NCBI GenBank assembly: GCA_014804285.1
Contig: JAAVAA010000004.1
Coordinates: 28,525-35,221, forward strand
Direction of reading: 5' to 3'
Origin: Lachnospiraceae bacterium
GTDB lineage: Bacteria; Bacillota; Clostridia; Lachnospirales; Lachnospiraceae
DNA: 6,697 bases
The translations under genes and the position numbers were made by a program. Below, one piece after another: positions 1 through 6,697 of this stretch (position 1 is its first letter; every line of letters begins with the position of its first letter). The notes below the pieces were generated by a model. The model worked only from the letters and a program-made list of their open reading frames with translations. It was not told the DNA's origin and ran no database searches.

Positions 1-325
1 CCCCGTCTCTCACATCATAGATATGATCTTTCCTTTTTCCAAAATCCCTTTTTCTCTCTTCCGAAAAGTACTCTGTCATATCCATAACATCGGTCACCTT
101 TGCATAATACAAAAGCCGGTTACGATAGATTCCCAGAATATAGATCTCATCCTCCGGATTTTCCTGCCTGTGCTTGCCCACATGATATCTGAGTCCTGTT
201 TAGATGTTTTTACCATTCCGGACCTGTCCTCCCTTACAGCATACAAGACTGAACAGATCATTGTCTACACATGGCGCAAACCCGGTATCATCCACAAGCC
301 TGTATGCGAAAATTACTTTGTTCAT
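1..325 (-). pseudogene. Nmad2-like protein gene, interrupted by an in-frame TAA and cut by the window edge
   Basis: The frame begins with ATG at 325-323, behind an AAGGA site 7 nt upstream. It encodes 41 residues starting MNKVIFAYRLVDDTGFAPC and then meets TAA at 202-200. Past that codon the same frame stays open to the window edge for 66 residues, including RYHVGK, DEIYILGIYRNRLLYYAKV, TDVMDMTEYF and DHIYDV. The order of blocks (an aromatic-rich start with D-x-GFAP, a CCK motif at residues 29-31, a YILG strand, and a late DHIYD motif) matches what I recall of the Nmad2 family, a domain predicted from gene context to be linked to nucleotide modification; its biochemical role is not established to my knowledge. 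Both halves look family-like in one frame, so this is a nonsense change rather than a frameshift. It lies 46 bp behind the last transporter gene with no terminator between them, so co-transcription is likely. A sequencing error is the main alternative. The family call is from memory of motifs and is moderately sure. Confidence 0.6.
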
Positions 326-332
326 CCTATTG

Positions 333-337
333 TCCTT
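333..337 (-). promoter_or_regulatory. Ribosome binding site of the Nmad2-like gene
   Basis: AAGGA on the minus strand lies 7 nt before the ATG at 325. It supports that start and indicates that the broken frame was once (or still is) a translated gene. The 46-bp gap between the transporter stop and this ATG holds this site and no hairpin terminator. Confidence 0.6.
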
Positions 338-371
338 CTCTTCAATACTCGTCAACAAATTCCTTTATTTA

Positions 372-2210
372 CTATCCTGCCAAATATTGCCCGGCCTGCA
401 CATTCCACATCCCGGCATATTTACCCTGTGCTTTCAGTAAACTATCATGCGTCCCTTGTTCCACAATCTGCCCATTCTCCATCAGGATGATCCGGTCTGC
501 CAGGCGTGTCGTGGACAACCTATGGGAAATAAAGATCACGGTCCTATGTTCCGCCATTTCCAGCATCGCATGATTTAGCTGATACTCCGCAATCGGGTCA
601 AGAGCACTGGAAGGTTCATCCAAAATGATTAGCCCTGCATCTTTATAAAATACTCTGCTGATGGCAAGCTTCTGGCTCTCCCCGCCGGAAAGATTTACTC
701 CCTCTTTATCAAATTCTGTAGTCATCATAGTATCCATACCATTCGGTAAGGCTGCAAGGCGTTCCTCCAAGCCACTGTGTACCAATGCCTGCCTGACAGG
801 CTCTTCCGGTATCCCCGGATCTATTGCATCCATCAGAACATTTTCCTTCACAGAGCCTGCAAAAATTTTGAAGTCCTGAAATACCGTTCCAATTGATTTT
901 CGATAGTCCTGCAGATCATAATCCCTGATATCTCTGCCGTCTGCTATGATTTGTCCGGATACAGGATCGTAAAGCCTCATTATCAGTTTCATCAGCGTGG
1001 TTTTTCCTGCCCCATTGTAGCCTACGATAGCTATTTTTTCTCCCGGCCGTATTGCAAAGGAGATATCATTCAATATCTGTGCTTTTCCTTCTCCTGCCTT
1101 CCCATATCCAAAACAGACATTCCGAACCTCTATTTCTCTGGCACCGCCCGGTACCGGAAGCTTCTTCTCACTTACAAGCTCAGGCTCCATAGCAAGGAAA
1201 TCCCGAATTCTTTGGACATATAAGCTGGTCTCACAGGCATACGGATACACATCCGTGAAAATACTCATGCCCCGTTTCAGCCTTCCGAAGGAATTATATA
1301 AAATTGCCACACTGCTATAGGACAACCCGCCCATAACCGCCGCGCGGAAAACCAAATAGCTGATATAAACCACATCACTCATAAAGTCGTTGCTGACATA
1401 CCTGCGCAGAAAACTGACCCAAAACCGCTTTCCTGTATAGCTTTTTTCCACCTTGTAAATTTCCTCATTGCATTGTTCAAACTCCTGATAGATAGCTTCC
1501 GCTACTTTGGGATTTAACCGCAGCTCTTTCGCATAATCCTGCATATAAAAGACTCTCTTCACATAATCTCTTTTCCGCTCTAAAGGATTCCGCGTAATGC
1601 GTAATTGGAAGGTCAGGCGATTGTAGATCTGGTTGAAGCAAAACGCCATGACAAAAGCTGCCACAGCAAACAGAATGGAAAACCGATCCTTATAGAAAAA
1701 GTAAATCCCGGTGGATATAAATACCGCAATTCCGGAAAAAGTATTCTGAAGGAAGGTAATACAACGGTCAATCTGTTTATCTGCTTCTGACAAAACCAGC
1801 ACCAACTGATTATAGTACTCCGGATCATCATAACATTTCAAATCCATCCCTGATGCCTTTTCATAAAGAGCAAGCTTTACCTTTTGACGCACTTTCGGCA
1901 GGTTTTTTGCACCAATATGGTTCATTACCCATGCAGAAAAAACCATCTCCACCGTCACAAAAAGAGCCAGACCTAATACAAACATCGCGACTCTCCTAAA
2001 AGGATAATGGAATTCCGCTGCCTCCAGGACATAACCGATTCCATAGGTATGCTCCAGGAAAACAGAAAGCGAATTCCTGACTGAATCCAAAGTCATAAAG
2101 ACCACATAAGCCGGTGATGCCTGAAAACATAGCCTGATCAAAAACAGATTATTTGACCATACCTGCTTCGCACTGTGCTTTTGAACATTTGTTTTATTAT
2201 TTTCCCTCAT
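372..2210 (-). CDS. ABC exporter half-transporter (TMD-NBD), LSGGESQK type, second partner
   Basis: This is a 612-aa fused permease/ATPase that would sit in the cytoplasmic membrane and drive ATP-dependent export. The N-terminal ~340 residues form the transmembrane domain, with hydrophobic stretches near residues 32-50, 72-96, 157-173, 178-194 and 277-308. The nucleotide-binding domain follows: Walker A GYNGAGKT at 397-404, Q-loop Gln445, signature LSGGE at 507-511, Walker B LIILDE at 527-532 with catalytic Glu532, D-loop SALD, and switch His563. All key residues are present. The start ATG overlaps the stop of the upstream exporter gene (ATGA at 2207-2210) and a GGAGG site lies 10 nt upstream, so the two are translationally coupled and probably form a heterodimer. 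It shares with that partner the DYAKE(L/I)RL motif in the membrane domain and an EFD(K/E)EG block before the signature. The stop is TAG. Substrate is unknown; peptide, lipid or drug export are all possible. Confidence 0.93.
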   Translation of the reverse strand: MRENNKTNVQKHSAKQVWSNNLFLIRLCFQASPAYVVFMTLDSVRNSLSVFLEHTYGIGYVLEAAEFHYPFRRVAMFVLGLALFVTVEMVFSAWVMNHIGAKNLPKVRQKVKLALYEKASGMDLKCYDDPEYYNQLVLVLSEADKQIDRCITFLQNTFSGIAVFISTGIYFFYKDRFSILFAVAAFVMAFCFNQIYNRLTFQLRITRNPLERKRDYVKRVFYMQDYAKELRLNPKVAEAIYQEFEQCNEEIYKVEKSYTGKRFWVSFLRRYVSNDFMSDVVYISYLVFRAAVMGGLSYSSVAILYNSFGRLKRGMSIFTDVYPYACETSLYVQRIRDFLAMEPELVSEKKLPVPGGAREIEVRNVCFGYGKAGEGKAQILNDISFAIRPGEKIAIVGYNGAGKTTLMKLIMRLYDPVSGQIIADGRDIRDYDLQDYRKSIGTVFQDFKIFAGSVKENVLMDAIDPGIPEEPVRQALVHSGLEERLAALPNGMDTMMTTEFDKEGVNLSGGESQKLAISRVFYKDAGLIILDEPSSALDPIAEYQLNHAMLEMAEHRTVIFISHRLSTTRLADRIILMENGQIVEQGTHDSLLKAQGKYAGMWNVQAGQYLAG

Positions 2211-4042
2211 AATTCCATACCCTCCACGGAATCAACTGCCAGATAATTCATTGCCTGCTTCCGGTACATCTCTGCATAACTGCCCTGAAGCGCCATCAGC
2301 TCCCTGTGGGATCCCCGCTCTATGATCCTTCCCTGTTCCAGCATGAGTACGCAATCCGCGTTTTTTACAGAGGACAGACGATGAGATATGAAGATCATGG
2401 TATTCTGTTTTCCATCCTCCATAATGCTTTTAAAAAGCTCATACTCCGCAATGGGGTCCAGCGCGCTAGATGGCTCATCAAATATCTTGACCGGACATTT
2501 CCTGTAAAAGGCTCTTGCCACTGCCACCTTCTGACTTTCCCCGCCGGAAAGCACTGCTCCTTCCTCATCAAACTCCTTTGTCATCATGGTATCTATACCA
2601 TGCGGCAGCTGCTGTATCTTCTCATAAACTCCCGCTTTCTTAAGTGCCTCTATCACCTTTTCCTCATGCCCCGGCACCGCTTCCTCACCCATCAGAATAT
2701 TTTCCCTGACTGTCATCCCAAACAGACACACATCCTGAAAGGCTGTGGCAAAAAGCTTTCTGTAGGAACGCAGATTATACTTGCGGATATCTGTCCCGTT
2801 TAAACGAATGGTTCCTTCTGTGGGGTCGTAGAGCCTTAGCATCAGCTTGATTATCGTGCTCTTCCCGGCACCATTATGACCAACTAAGGCGATCATTTCT
2901 CCCTTTTTGATCGTGAAGCACAGATCACGGATGGTTTCCTCCTGCTGGTAGGAAAAGCTCACATGGTCAAACTCCAGGGTTTCAAATTCGGTTTCCGCCA
3001 TAATCCCATCCTGATCCTCCGGAATTTCTTCCCTGTATTCCAAAAAGGTACGAAGGTTACTGATAAACATCCCGTTCTTTACCATATTCATGATATTTTC
3101 AAACAGACCGATCAAGATCCATGTGGCGGATACCATCAGACCTGTCATAACGGTCAGTTCCGCTAAAGATATCCGCCTTGTTACGATATTTTCATAGACA
3201 GCATAAAAAAGTACACCCTCAAAAATAACGGTGAAGGTAAACTCATTTTTAAAAAATTCCATGACCGCTGTTTTGAACGCATATTTATCAGCCAGATCCA
3301 TGCTGCCCTTTGTGGCGTCTTTATATTGTCTGGTAAGAAGCCGGAACACATTAGAAAGCCGGATCTCCTTGGCATAATCCGCCAGATACATGATACGATT
3401 CACATAGTTGATCACCTTGTCATTGGAGGCATTCTCCTGGTAACGCTCCACAAGGAGTCTGTTCCAGGCTGCTCCAAACAGGAAGTTCCCGATCATTGGA
3501 GAAATAATAAATAGCACGGAAAGCGGTGCGATCTCAAACATCGTGTAAAATACAACAACCACCGCCACAATACCGGTAAATATCCCCCAGAAGCTGTCTA
3601 TAATCGTAGATACCTTTGTCCCTGCATCATCAATGGCCATGGTATACTTATTATAAAAATCAGCATTTTCATAGCAGCGCAGTTCCACATTTCTCGCTTT
3701 TTGATAAAGCCGCAGGTACACGCCATGGAAGATCCGGGTATCTGTCAAAGGAACGATCACATTTTCCATATAATCACGGTACAGATTGATCCCAAAAAAC
3801 AGAACACCGCAGGACAGGATAAAAAGAAATATCCCTTTTGCCTCTTTTCCGGTGTCCAGAGCATTCACAATATATTTCAAAAAGTATGCACTGAAAAAGA
3901 TCCATTCAAAGTAATCAATTACCTTTGTAACGAAAGCGTGTATGACACGGGACCGGGAAATTTCATTTCCCAGCTTCATAACATAGATGTTATTGCCAAG
4001 AGCCTGTAACAGGCCCATCTTTCCTTTTGATTTTTCTTTCAT
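2207..4042 (-). CDS. ABC exporter half-transporter (TMD-NBD), LSGGESQK type, first partner
   Basis: This is a 611-aa membrane exporter subunit with an N-terminal membrane domain (hydrophobic stretches near residues 42-60, 70-88, 150-168, 172-192, 268-284 and 295-318) and a C-terminal ATPase. The ATPase has Walker A GHNGAGKS at 388-395, Q-loop Gln436, signature LSGGE at 498-502, Walker B VKIFDE at 518-523 with catalytic Glu523, and switch His554. A lysine in the Walker B strand is slightly unusual, but the acidic pair is intact. Sequence style is close to that of the next gene (DPIAEY after the D-loop, FISHRLS, MMT-x-EFD), which marks the two as paralogous partners. The ATG at 4042 is preceded by a G-rich site. 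An in-frame Met at codon 9 has AAGGAAAG before it, but too close to be preferred. The gene ends in TGA inside the start of the next gene. Which molecule it exports cannot be read from the sequence. Confidence 0.93.
   Translation of the reverse strand: MKEKSKGKMGLLQALGNNIYVMKLGNEISRSRVIHAFVTKVIDYFEWIFFSAYFLKYIVNALDTGKEAKGIFLFILSCGVLFFGINLYRDYMENVIVPLTDTRIFHGVYLRLYQKARNVELRCYENADFYNKYTMAIDDAGTKVSTIIDSFWGIFTGIVAVVVVFYTMFEIAPLSVLFIISPMIGNFLFGAAWNRLLVERYQENASNDKVINYVNRIMYLADYAKEIRLSNVFRLLTRQYKDATKGSMDLADKYAFKTAVMEFFKNEFTFTVIFEGVLFYAVYENIVTRRISLAELTVMTGLMVSATWILIGLFENIMNMVKNGMFISNLRTFLEYREEIPEDQDGIMAETEFETLEFDHVSFSYQQEETIRDLCFTIKKGEMIALVGHNGAGKSTIIKLMLRLYDPTEGTIRLNGTDIRKYNLRSYRKLFATAFQDVCLFGMTVRENILMGEEAVPGHEEKVIEALKKAGVYEKIQQLPHGIDTMMTKEFDEEGAVLSGGESQKVAVARAFYRKCPVKIFDEPSSALDPIAEYELFKSIMEDGKQNTMIFISHRLSSVKNADCVLMLEQGRIIERGSHRELMALQGSYAEMYRKQAMNYLAVDSVEGMEL
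2221..2225 (-). promoter_or_regulatory. Ribosome binding site of the 372-2210 exporter gene
   Basis: A perfect GGAGG lies inside the end of the upstream gene, 10 nt before the ATG at 2210. It fixes that start and shows that the downstream partner can recruit ribosomes itself as well as through the ATGA coupling. Confidence 0.7.
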
Positions 4043-4045
4043 AAT

Positions 4046-4053
4046 CTCCCCCC
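4046..4053 (-). promoter_or_regulatory. G-rich ribosome binding site of the 2207-4042 exporter gene
   Basis: GGGGGGAG on the minus strand ends 3 nt before the ATG at 4042. The usable pairing with 16S rRNA is ambiguous because of the six-G run: the GGAG end is close to the start codon, while earlier G positions give a more normal spacing. It is the only ribosome binding signal in the 42-bp gap (4043-4084), which otherwise holds AT-rich sequence with no hairpin. Confidence 0.55.
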
Positions 4054-4084
4054 AAAAATGAATTAAGATATAATTTGTCGGGAT

Positions 4085-5839
4085 TTACGAACTGCCAAGG
4101 CTGTTTTGCTGACACAGCTGATAGTATCTGCCCTTTTTCGCAAAAAGTTCCTCGTGGGTTCCGTCTTCTTCCACAATGCCTTTCTCCAAAACCAGAATCC
4201 GATCCATATCCCTGATCGTAGAAAGCCGGTGTGCGATCACAATACTTGTCCTTCCTGCCATCAGCCTTTCTATAGCCTTTTGGACAATTTCCTCCGACTG
4301 GGAATCCAGTGCGGAAGTAGCTTCATCCAAAAGGAGAATCGGCGCATCCTTTAAAAAGGCTCTGGCAATCGCAACCCGCTGCCTTTGTCCGCCGGAAAGA
4401 AGGTTTCCTCTTTCTCCCACTCTTTTTTCCAGCCCCTCCGGAATACTCTGCACAAAATCCGTAAGATAGGCATTATCAATTGCCCTTTCCAGTTCTTCTT
4501 CTGATGCATCAGGATTTCCGATCAAAATATTTTCCCGGATCGTACCGTCAAACAAATAACAGTCCTGAGGAACATAAGAGAACAGGCTGCGTACCTGCAC
4601 CTGACTGTATTCTTTCGTATCACTTCCAAACAATCTGATCTGCCCCTGATTAAGCTCAAGAAATTCCAGAAGCAGCTTCATCAAGGATGTTTTTCCTCCG
4701 CCGCTTCCCCCTGCGATTCCCACCTTTTCTCCATTCCGGATTTCAAGGGAAAGCTGCTCGAACAACGGGCTGTCAGCCTCTGCATATTGAAAACAGATAT
4801 CTTTCAGTTCGATAGCATTTTCCGATCCAAAATCAGGTTCTGCCTGCGTCTTCCTATGTTCCTCCTCCGGCGCATCTAAGAATTCAAACAGCCTTCTGCC
4901 GCCTTCTATATACTTTTGCATTTCTGACAGCTTCTTTGACAGCTCCCTGATAAAATTCCCAAGGGACATCTGCAAGAGAGAAATAAACAATACTGTCGGG
5001 ATGCTGATCAATCCTTTGGTACACAAAAACAATCCGATTGCACAGACCGCTGTAAAGGAAACAAAGCTCTGGGTATCGATCACAAGAGCAAGTATGGATT
5101 TATTTCTGATCAGAGAAAGATTATTCCGGTAAATATCCTCCGTATCCTTTTCGTATCTTTTTATCAGCATAGAAGTCAGCCCAAACATTCTGGAGACCAT
5201 CATGCCAGACAGAGAATCCACAATGCTCTGGGAAGAATTCTGTGTAAACTCCTTGGTCTTTTTTTCCTTTTCCCGCATAGGTTCCACCATATACCGCATA
5301 ACAAAAAAGTTGGCCAACGTCAGAATAAGGGAAATCCCGCCCAACAACAAATTTTTGTATAAGATGACTATTGCAATCATCGCAATAGCAAAAATGAGGG
5401 AGAAAGGATTTCCCTGTCCCACCACCGGATAGGCAATCAGCTGAACCGCATCGTTATAATCCGCCGTAATCTTAGTTACAAGCTCCCCCGAATACCGGGA
5501 CTCTATATAAGAAGGCCTAACCTTCAGCATCTTGTCAAAAACAAGTTTTTTGATCTCCCCGGACATCAGGGAATAAGTGGTGTAGACCATGCCAAAGCTT
5601 AAAGGATATACAATAATTCCGAAAAGCAGCATGACAAGGACAGTCATCACGCTGCTTATAAGCGCCCCGCGGTCTCCGCTGACGCAGACTTCCGTAAATT
5701 CCTCCACCAGAAAACTGTCAAGAAACCGGTAAAAAAATCTTGATGTGGAGCCTATAAGAAATCCGATATAAAATCGGATGCGGTATTTCTTAACCAGATG
5801 CCACATTCGTATCACTATGGAAAATGCTTCTTTCTTCAT
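4085..5839 (-). CDS. ABC exporter half-transporter (TMD-NBD), LSGGQRQR type, second partner of upstream pair
   Basis: This is a 584-aa half-transporter of the ABCB-like (MsbA/multidrug) kind. The membrane domain covers about residues 1-320, with hydrophobic segments near 22-45, 60-90, 145-162, 164-183, 249-273 and 278-295. The ATPase has the A-loop aromatic in FQY (residues 350-352), Walker A GGSGGGKT at 377-384, Q-loop Gln425 in YVPQD, signature LSGGQ at 481-485, Walker B ILLLDE at 501-506 with catalytic Glu506, D-loop SALD, and switch His537. It is complete. The ATG overlaps the TGA of the upstream exporter (ATGA at 5836-5839) and has AGGAG 8 nt upstream, so it is coupled to that gene and likely its heterodimer partner. 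It ends in TAA, 42 bp before the next exporter gene. Family members move drugs, lipids or peptides; the substrate here is not identifiable. Confidence 0.94.
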   Translation of the reverse strand: MKKEAFSIVIRMWHLVKKYRIRFYIGFLIGSTSRFFYRFLDSFLVEEFTEVCVSGDRGALISSVMTVLVMLLFGIIVYPLSFGMVYTTYSLMSGEIKKLVFDKMLKVRPSYIESRYSGELVTKITADYNDAVQLIAYPVVGQGNPFSLIFAIAMIAIVILYKNLLLGGISLILTLANFFVMRYMVEPMREKEKKTKEFTQNSSQSIVDSLSGMMVSRMFGLTSMLIKRYEKDTEDIYRNNLSLIRNKSILALVIDTQSFVSFTAVCAIGLFLCTKGLISIPTVLFISLLQMSLGNFIRELSKKLSEMQKYIEGGRRLFEFLDAPEEEHRKTQAEPDFGSENAIELKDICFQYAEADSPLFEQLSLEIRNGEKVGIAGGSGGGKTSLMKLLLEFLELNQGQIRLFGSDTKEYSQVQVRSLFSYVPQDCYLFDGTIRENILIGNPDASEEELERAIDNAYLTDFVQSIPEGLEKRVGERGNLLSGGQRQRVAIARAFLKDAPILLLDEATSALDSQSEEIVQKAIERLMAGRTSIVIAHRLSTIRDMDRILVLEKGIVEEDGTHEELFAKKGRYYQLCQQNSLGSS

Positions 5840-6697
5840 TTAACTGTCTCCTGCTTTAAGTACAGCGCCCTGTATACGCCGTTTAATTCCATCAACTCTT
5901 CATGAGTGCCGCTTTCCACGATCCGCCCGTCCTTCATGCACAAAATCTTGTCCGCATTGTATATGGTTGAGAGTCTGTGAGCAATGGTGATACAGGTTTT
6001 CCCTCCCGCAAATCTCTCTACCGCTTCTTTCACATAGTACTCCGATTCCGTATCCAACGCTGCCGTAGGCTCATCCATCAAAAGAATATCCGACTTTTTC
6101 AGCAGCGCCCTTGCCACCGCCACACGCTGTCTCTGTCCGCCGGAAAGCATCACGCCCCGCTCCCCTGCCGGAGAATACAAATCCAGCTTATCCAGCCCAA
6201 CTGCACAGATCACGTCCAGAACCTGCTGCCTGTCGGCGTTTTCATCCGCCACCTCCACATTATCATAGATACTTCCCGGAAAAAGGTAGGTGTCCTGCCC
6301 CACATAGCTCATATGTTCCCGCAATTTCTCCTTGTTCCAGTCTTCCAGTTCACTGCCATATATTTTAATACTTCCACTGTCTTTTTCATAAAATCCCGAA
6401 AGAAGCTTCATAACTGTGGATTTTCCGGAACCGGAAGCCCCTACCACAGCAACATTCTCTCCTTCTGATATGGTAAAGGAAACCTCATGCAGAATCTGCT
6501 GCCCCTCATAATACCCAAAGCACACCTTTTCAAACTGTACCGGGATATCATTCTTTTTCTCACAGACCGTACCCGTATTTTTTTCCTCCTCAATATCCCA
6601 GATCTCAAAAACACGCTTTGAAATCCCTATGGTATCGTAAATATTTCTTACCTGCCAGGACAGCCCGGAGACCGTATCCAACGCGCCGCTGGACAGC
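5836..6697 (-). CDS. ABC exporter half-transporter, LSGGQRQR type, C-terminal part (5' end outside window)
   Basis: The frame stays open to the right edge of the window, so the start lies beyond it; a TTG at 6681 is an internal Leu codon (reading LSSGALDTV) and not a start. About 286 residues are visible: the tail of the last transmembrane helix and linker, then a full ATPase domain. Counting from that Leu as 1, Walker A GASGSGKS is at 81-88, Q-loop Gln129 in YVGQD, signature LSGGQ at 179-183, Walker B ILLMDE at 199-204 with catalytic Glu204, D-loop AALD, and switch His235. The missing part should be a membrane domain of about 300 residues, judging from the neighbours. It ends in TGA within the start of the next gene, so the two are translationally coupled and probably form one exporter. 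Expression signals and any regulator for the operon would lie further right, outside the view. Confidence 0.92.
   Translation of the reverse strand, partial: LSSGALDTVSGLSWQVRNIYDTIGISKRVFEIWDIEEEKNTGTVCEKKNDIPVQFEKVCFGYYEGQQILHEVSFTISEGENVAVVGASGSGKSTVMKLLSGFYEKDSGSIKIYGSELEDWNKEKLREHMSYVGQDTYLFPGSIYDNVEVADENADRQQVLDVICAVGLDKLDLYSPAGERGVMLSGGQRQRVAVARALLKKSDILLMDEPTAALDTESEYYVKEAVERFAGGKTCITIAHRLSTIYNADKILCMKDGRIVESGTHEELMELNGVYRALYLKQETVK
5848..5852 (-). promoter_or_regulatory. Ribosome binding site of the 4085-5839 exporter gene
   Basis: AGGAG lies 8 nt before the ATG at 5839, within the last codons of the upstream gene. Ideal sequence and spacing support this start over later in-frame Met codons. 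Confidence 0.7.

Noticed and set aside
195..215. Frameshift or programmed slippage at the break in the Nmad2-like gene
   Set aside because: Careful codon counting shows both halves in the same frame, with only a TAA between them, so no frame change is needed.
350..355. TTGACG as a possible -35 box before the Nmad2-like gene
   Set aside because: A -10 at normal spacing would fall on CAATAG, directly over the bases between the ribosome binding site and the start codon, and it matches poorly.
326..371. Terminator after the last exporter gene
   Set aside because: No inverted repeat followed by a T run is present in this gap on the minus strand.
23..573. Overlapping plus-strand open frames at 23-490, 204-440 and 271-573
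   Set aside because: They lie antisense to the Nmad2-like frame and to the end of the last exporter, have no recognisable motif, and are explained by the coding strand opposite.
2306..2803. Plus-strand open frame of 165 codons
   Set aside because: It is antisense to the ATPase domain of the 2207-4042 exporter, which carries all ABC motifs on the minus strand.
4070..4098. Possible internal promoter on the minus strand: TTGGCA, 17-nt spacer, AATTAT
   Set aside because: The -35 is close to consensus but the -10 matches only 4 of 6, and such matches occur by chance in AT-rich sequence. It would fit a separate promoter for the second exporter pair, but it is too weak to call.
5977..6468. Plus-strand open frame of 163 codons opposite the upstream exporter ATPase
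   Set aside because: It is antisense to conserved ABC motifs, is rich in His/Arg/Pro as expected of a shadow frame, and has no family resemblance.
1..6697. CRISPR arrays, tRNA or rRNA genes, insertion sequences, long direct repeats
   Set aside because: None is visible; nearly all of the sequence is accounted for by the minus-strand coding frames, and the repeated motifs between genes are the conserved ABC ATPase motifs.

Overview
The window suggests a Gram-positive anaerobe of the Clostridia, most likely Lachnospiraceae-like. The grounds are moderate GC (roughly mid-40s percent by eye), strong AGGAG-type ribosome binding sites, tightly coupled genes, and the style of the ABC proteins. This placement is an inference; no rRNA or other marker gene is present.

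Everything supportable lies on the minus strand and reads from right to left, as one apparent operon. In order of transcription these are: the C-terminal part of an ABC exporter half-transporter (5836-6697, 5' end outside the window); a complete ABC exporter (4085-5839, 584 aa) that starts inside the stop codon of the first; a 42-bp gap with a G-rich ribosome binding site; a second, different type of ABC exporter (2207-4042, 611 aa); its partner (372-2210, 612 aa), again joined by an ATGA start/stop overlap; a 46-bp gap; and a broken reading frame (1-325, running off the left edge) that resembles the Nmad2 (nucleotide modification associated domain 2) family.

The layout is therefore two tandem pairs of TMD-NBD half-transporters, each pair translationally coupled and each probably forming a heterodimeric exporter in the cytoplasmic membrane. 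The upstream pair has the common LSGGQRQR signature of multidrug/lipid/peptide-type exporters. The downstream pair has LSGGESQK signatures and a shared motif just before them, so it belongs to another subfamily and is not a recent copy of the first pair. All four nucleotide-binding domains keep their catalytic residues. No substrate, precursor peptide or regulator is visible, so the cargo is unknown.

The most notable point is the last gene. Its frame is open and family-like for all 325 visible bases except for one in-frame TAA at codon 42, which looks like a single-base nonsense change of a lysine codon. The rest of the window reads as an ordinary transporter operon, and I see no clear sign of a new system.
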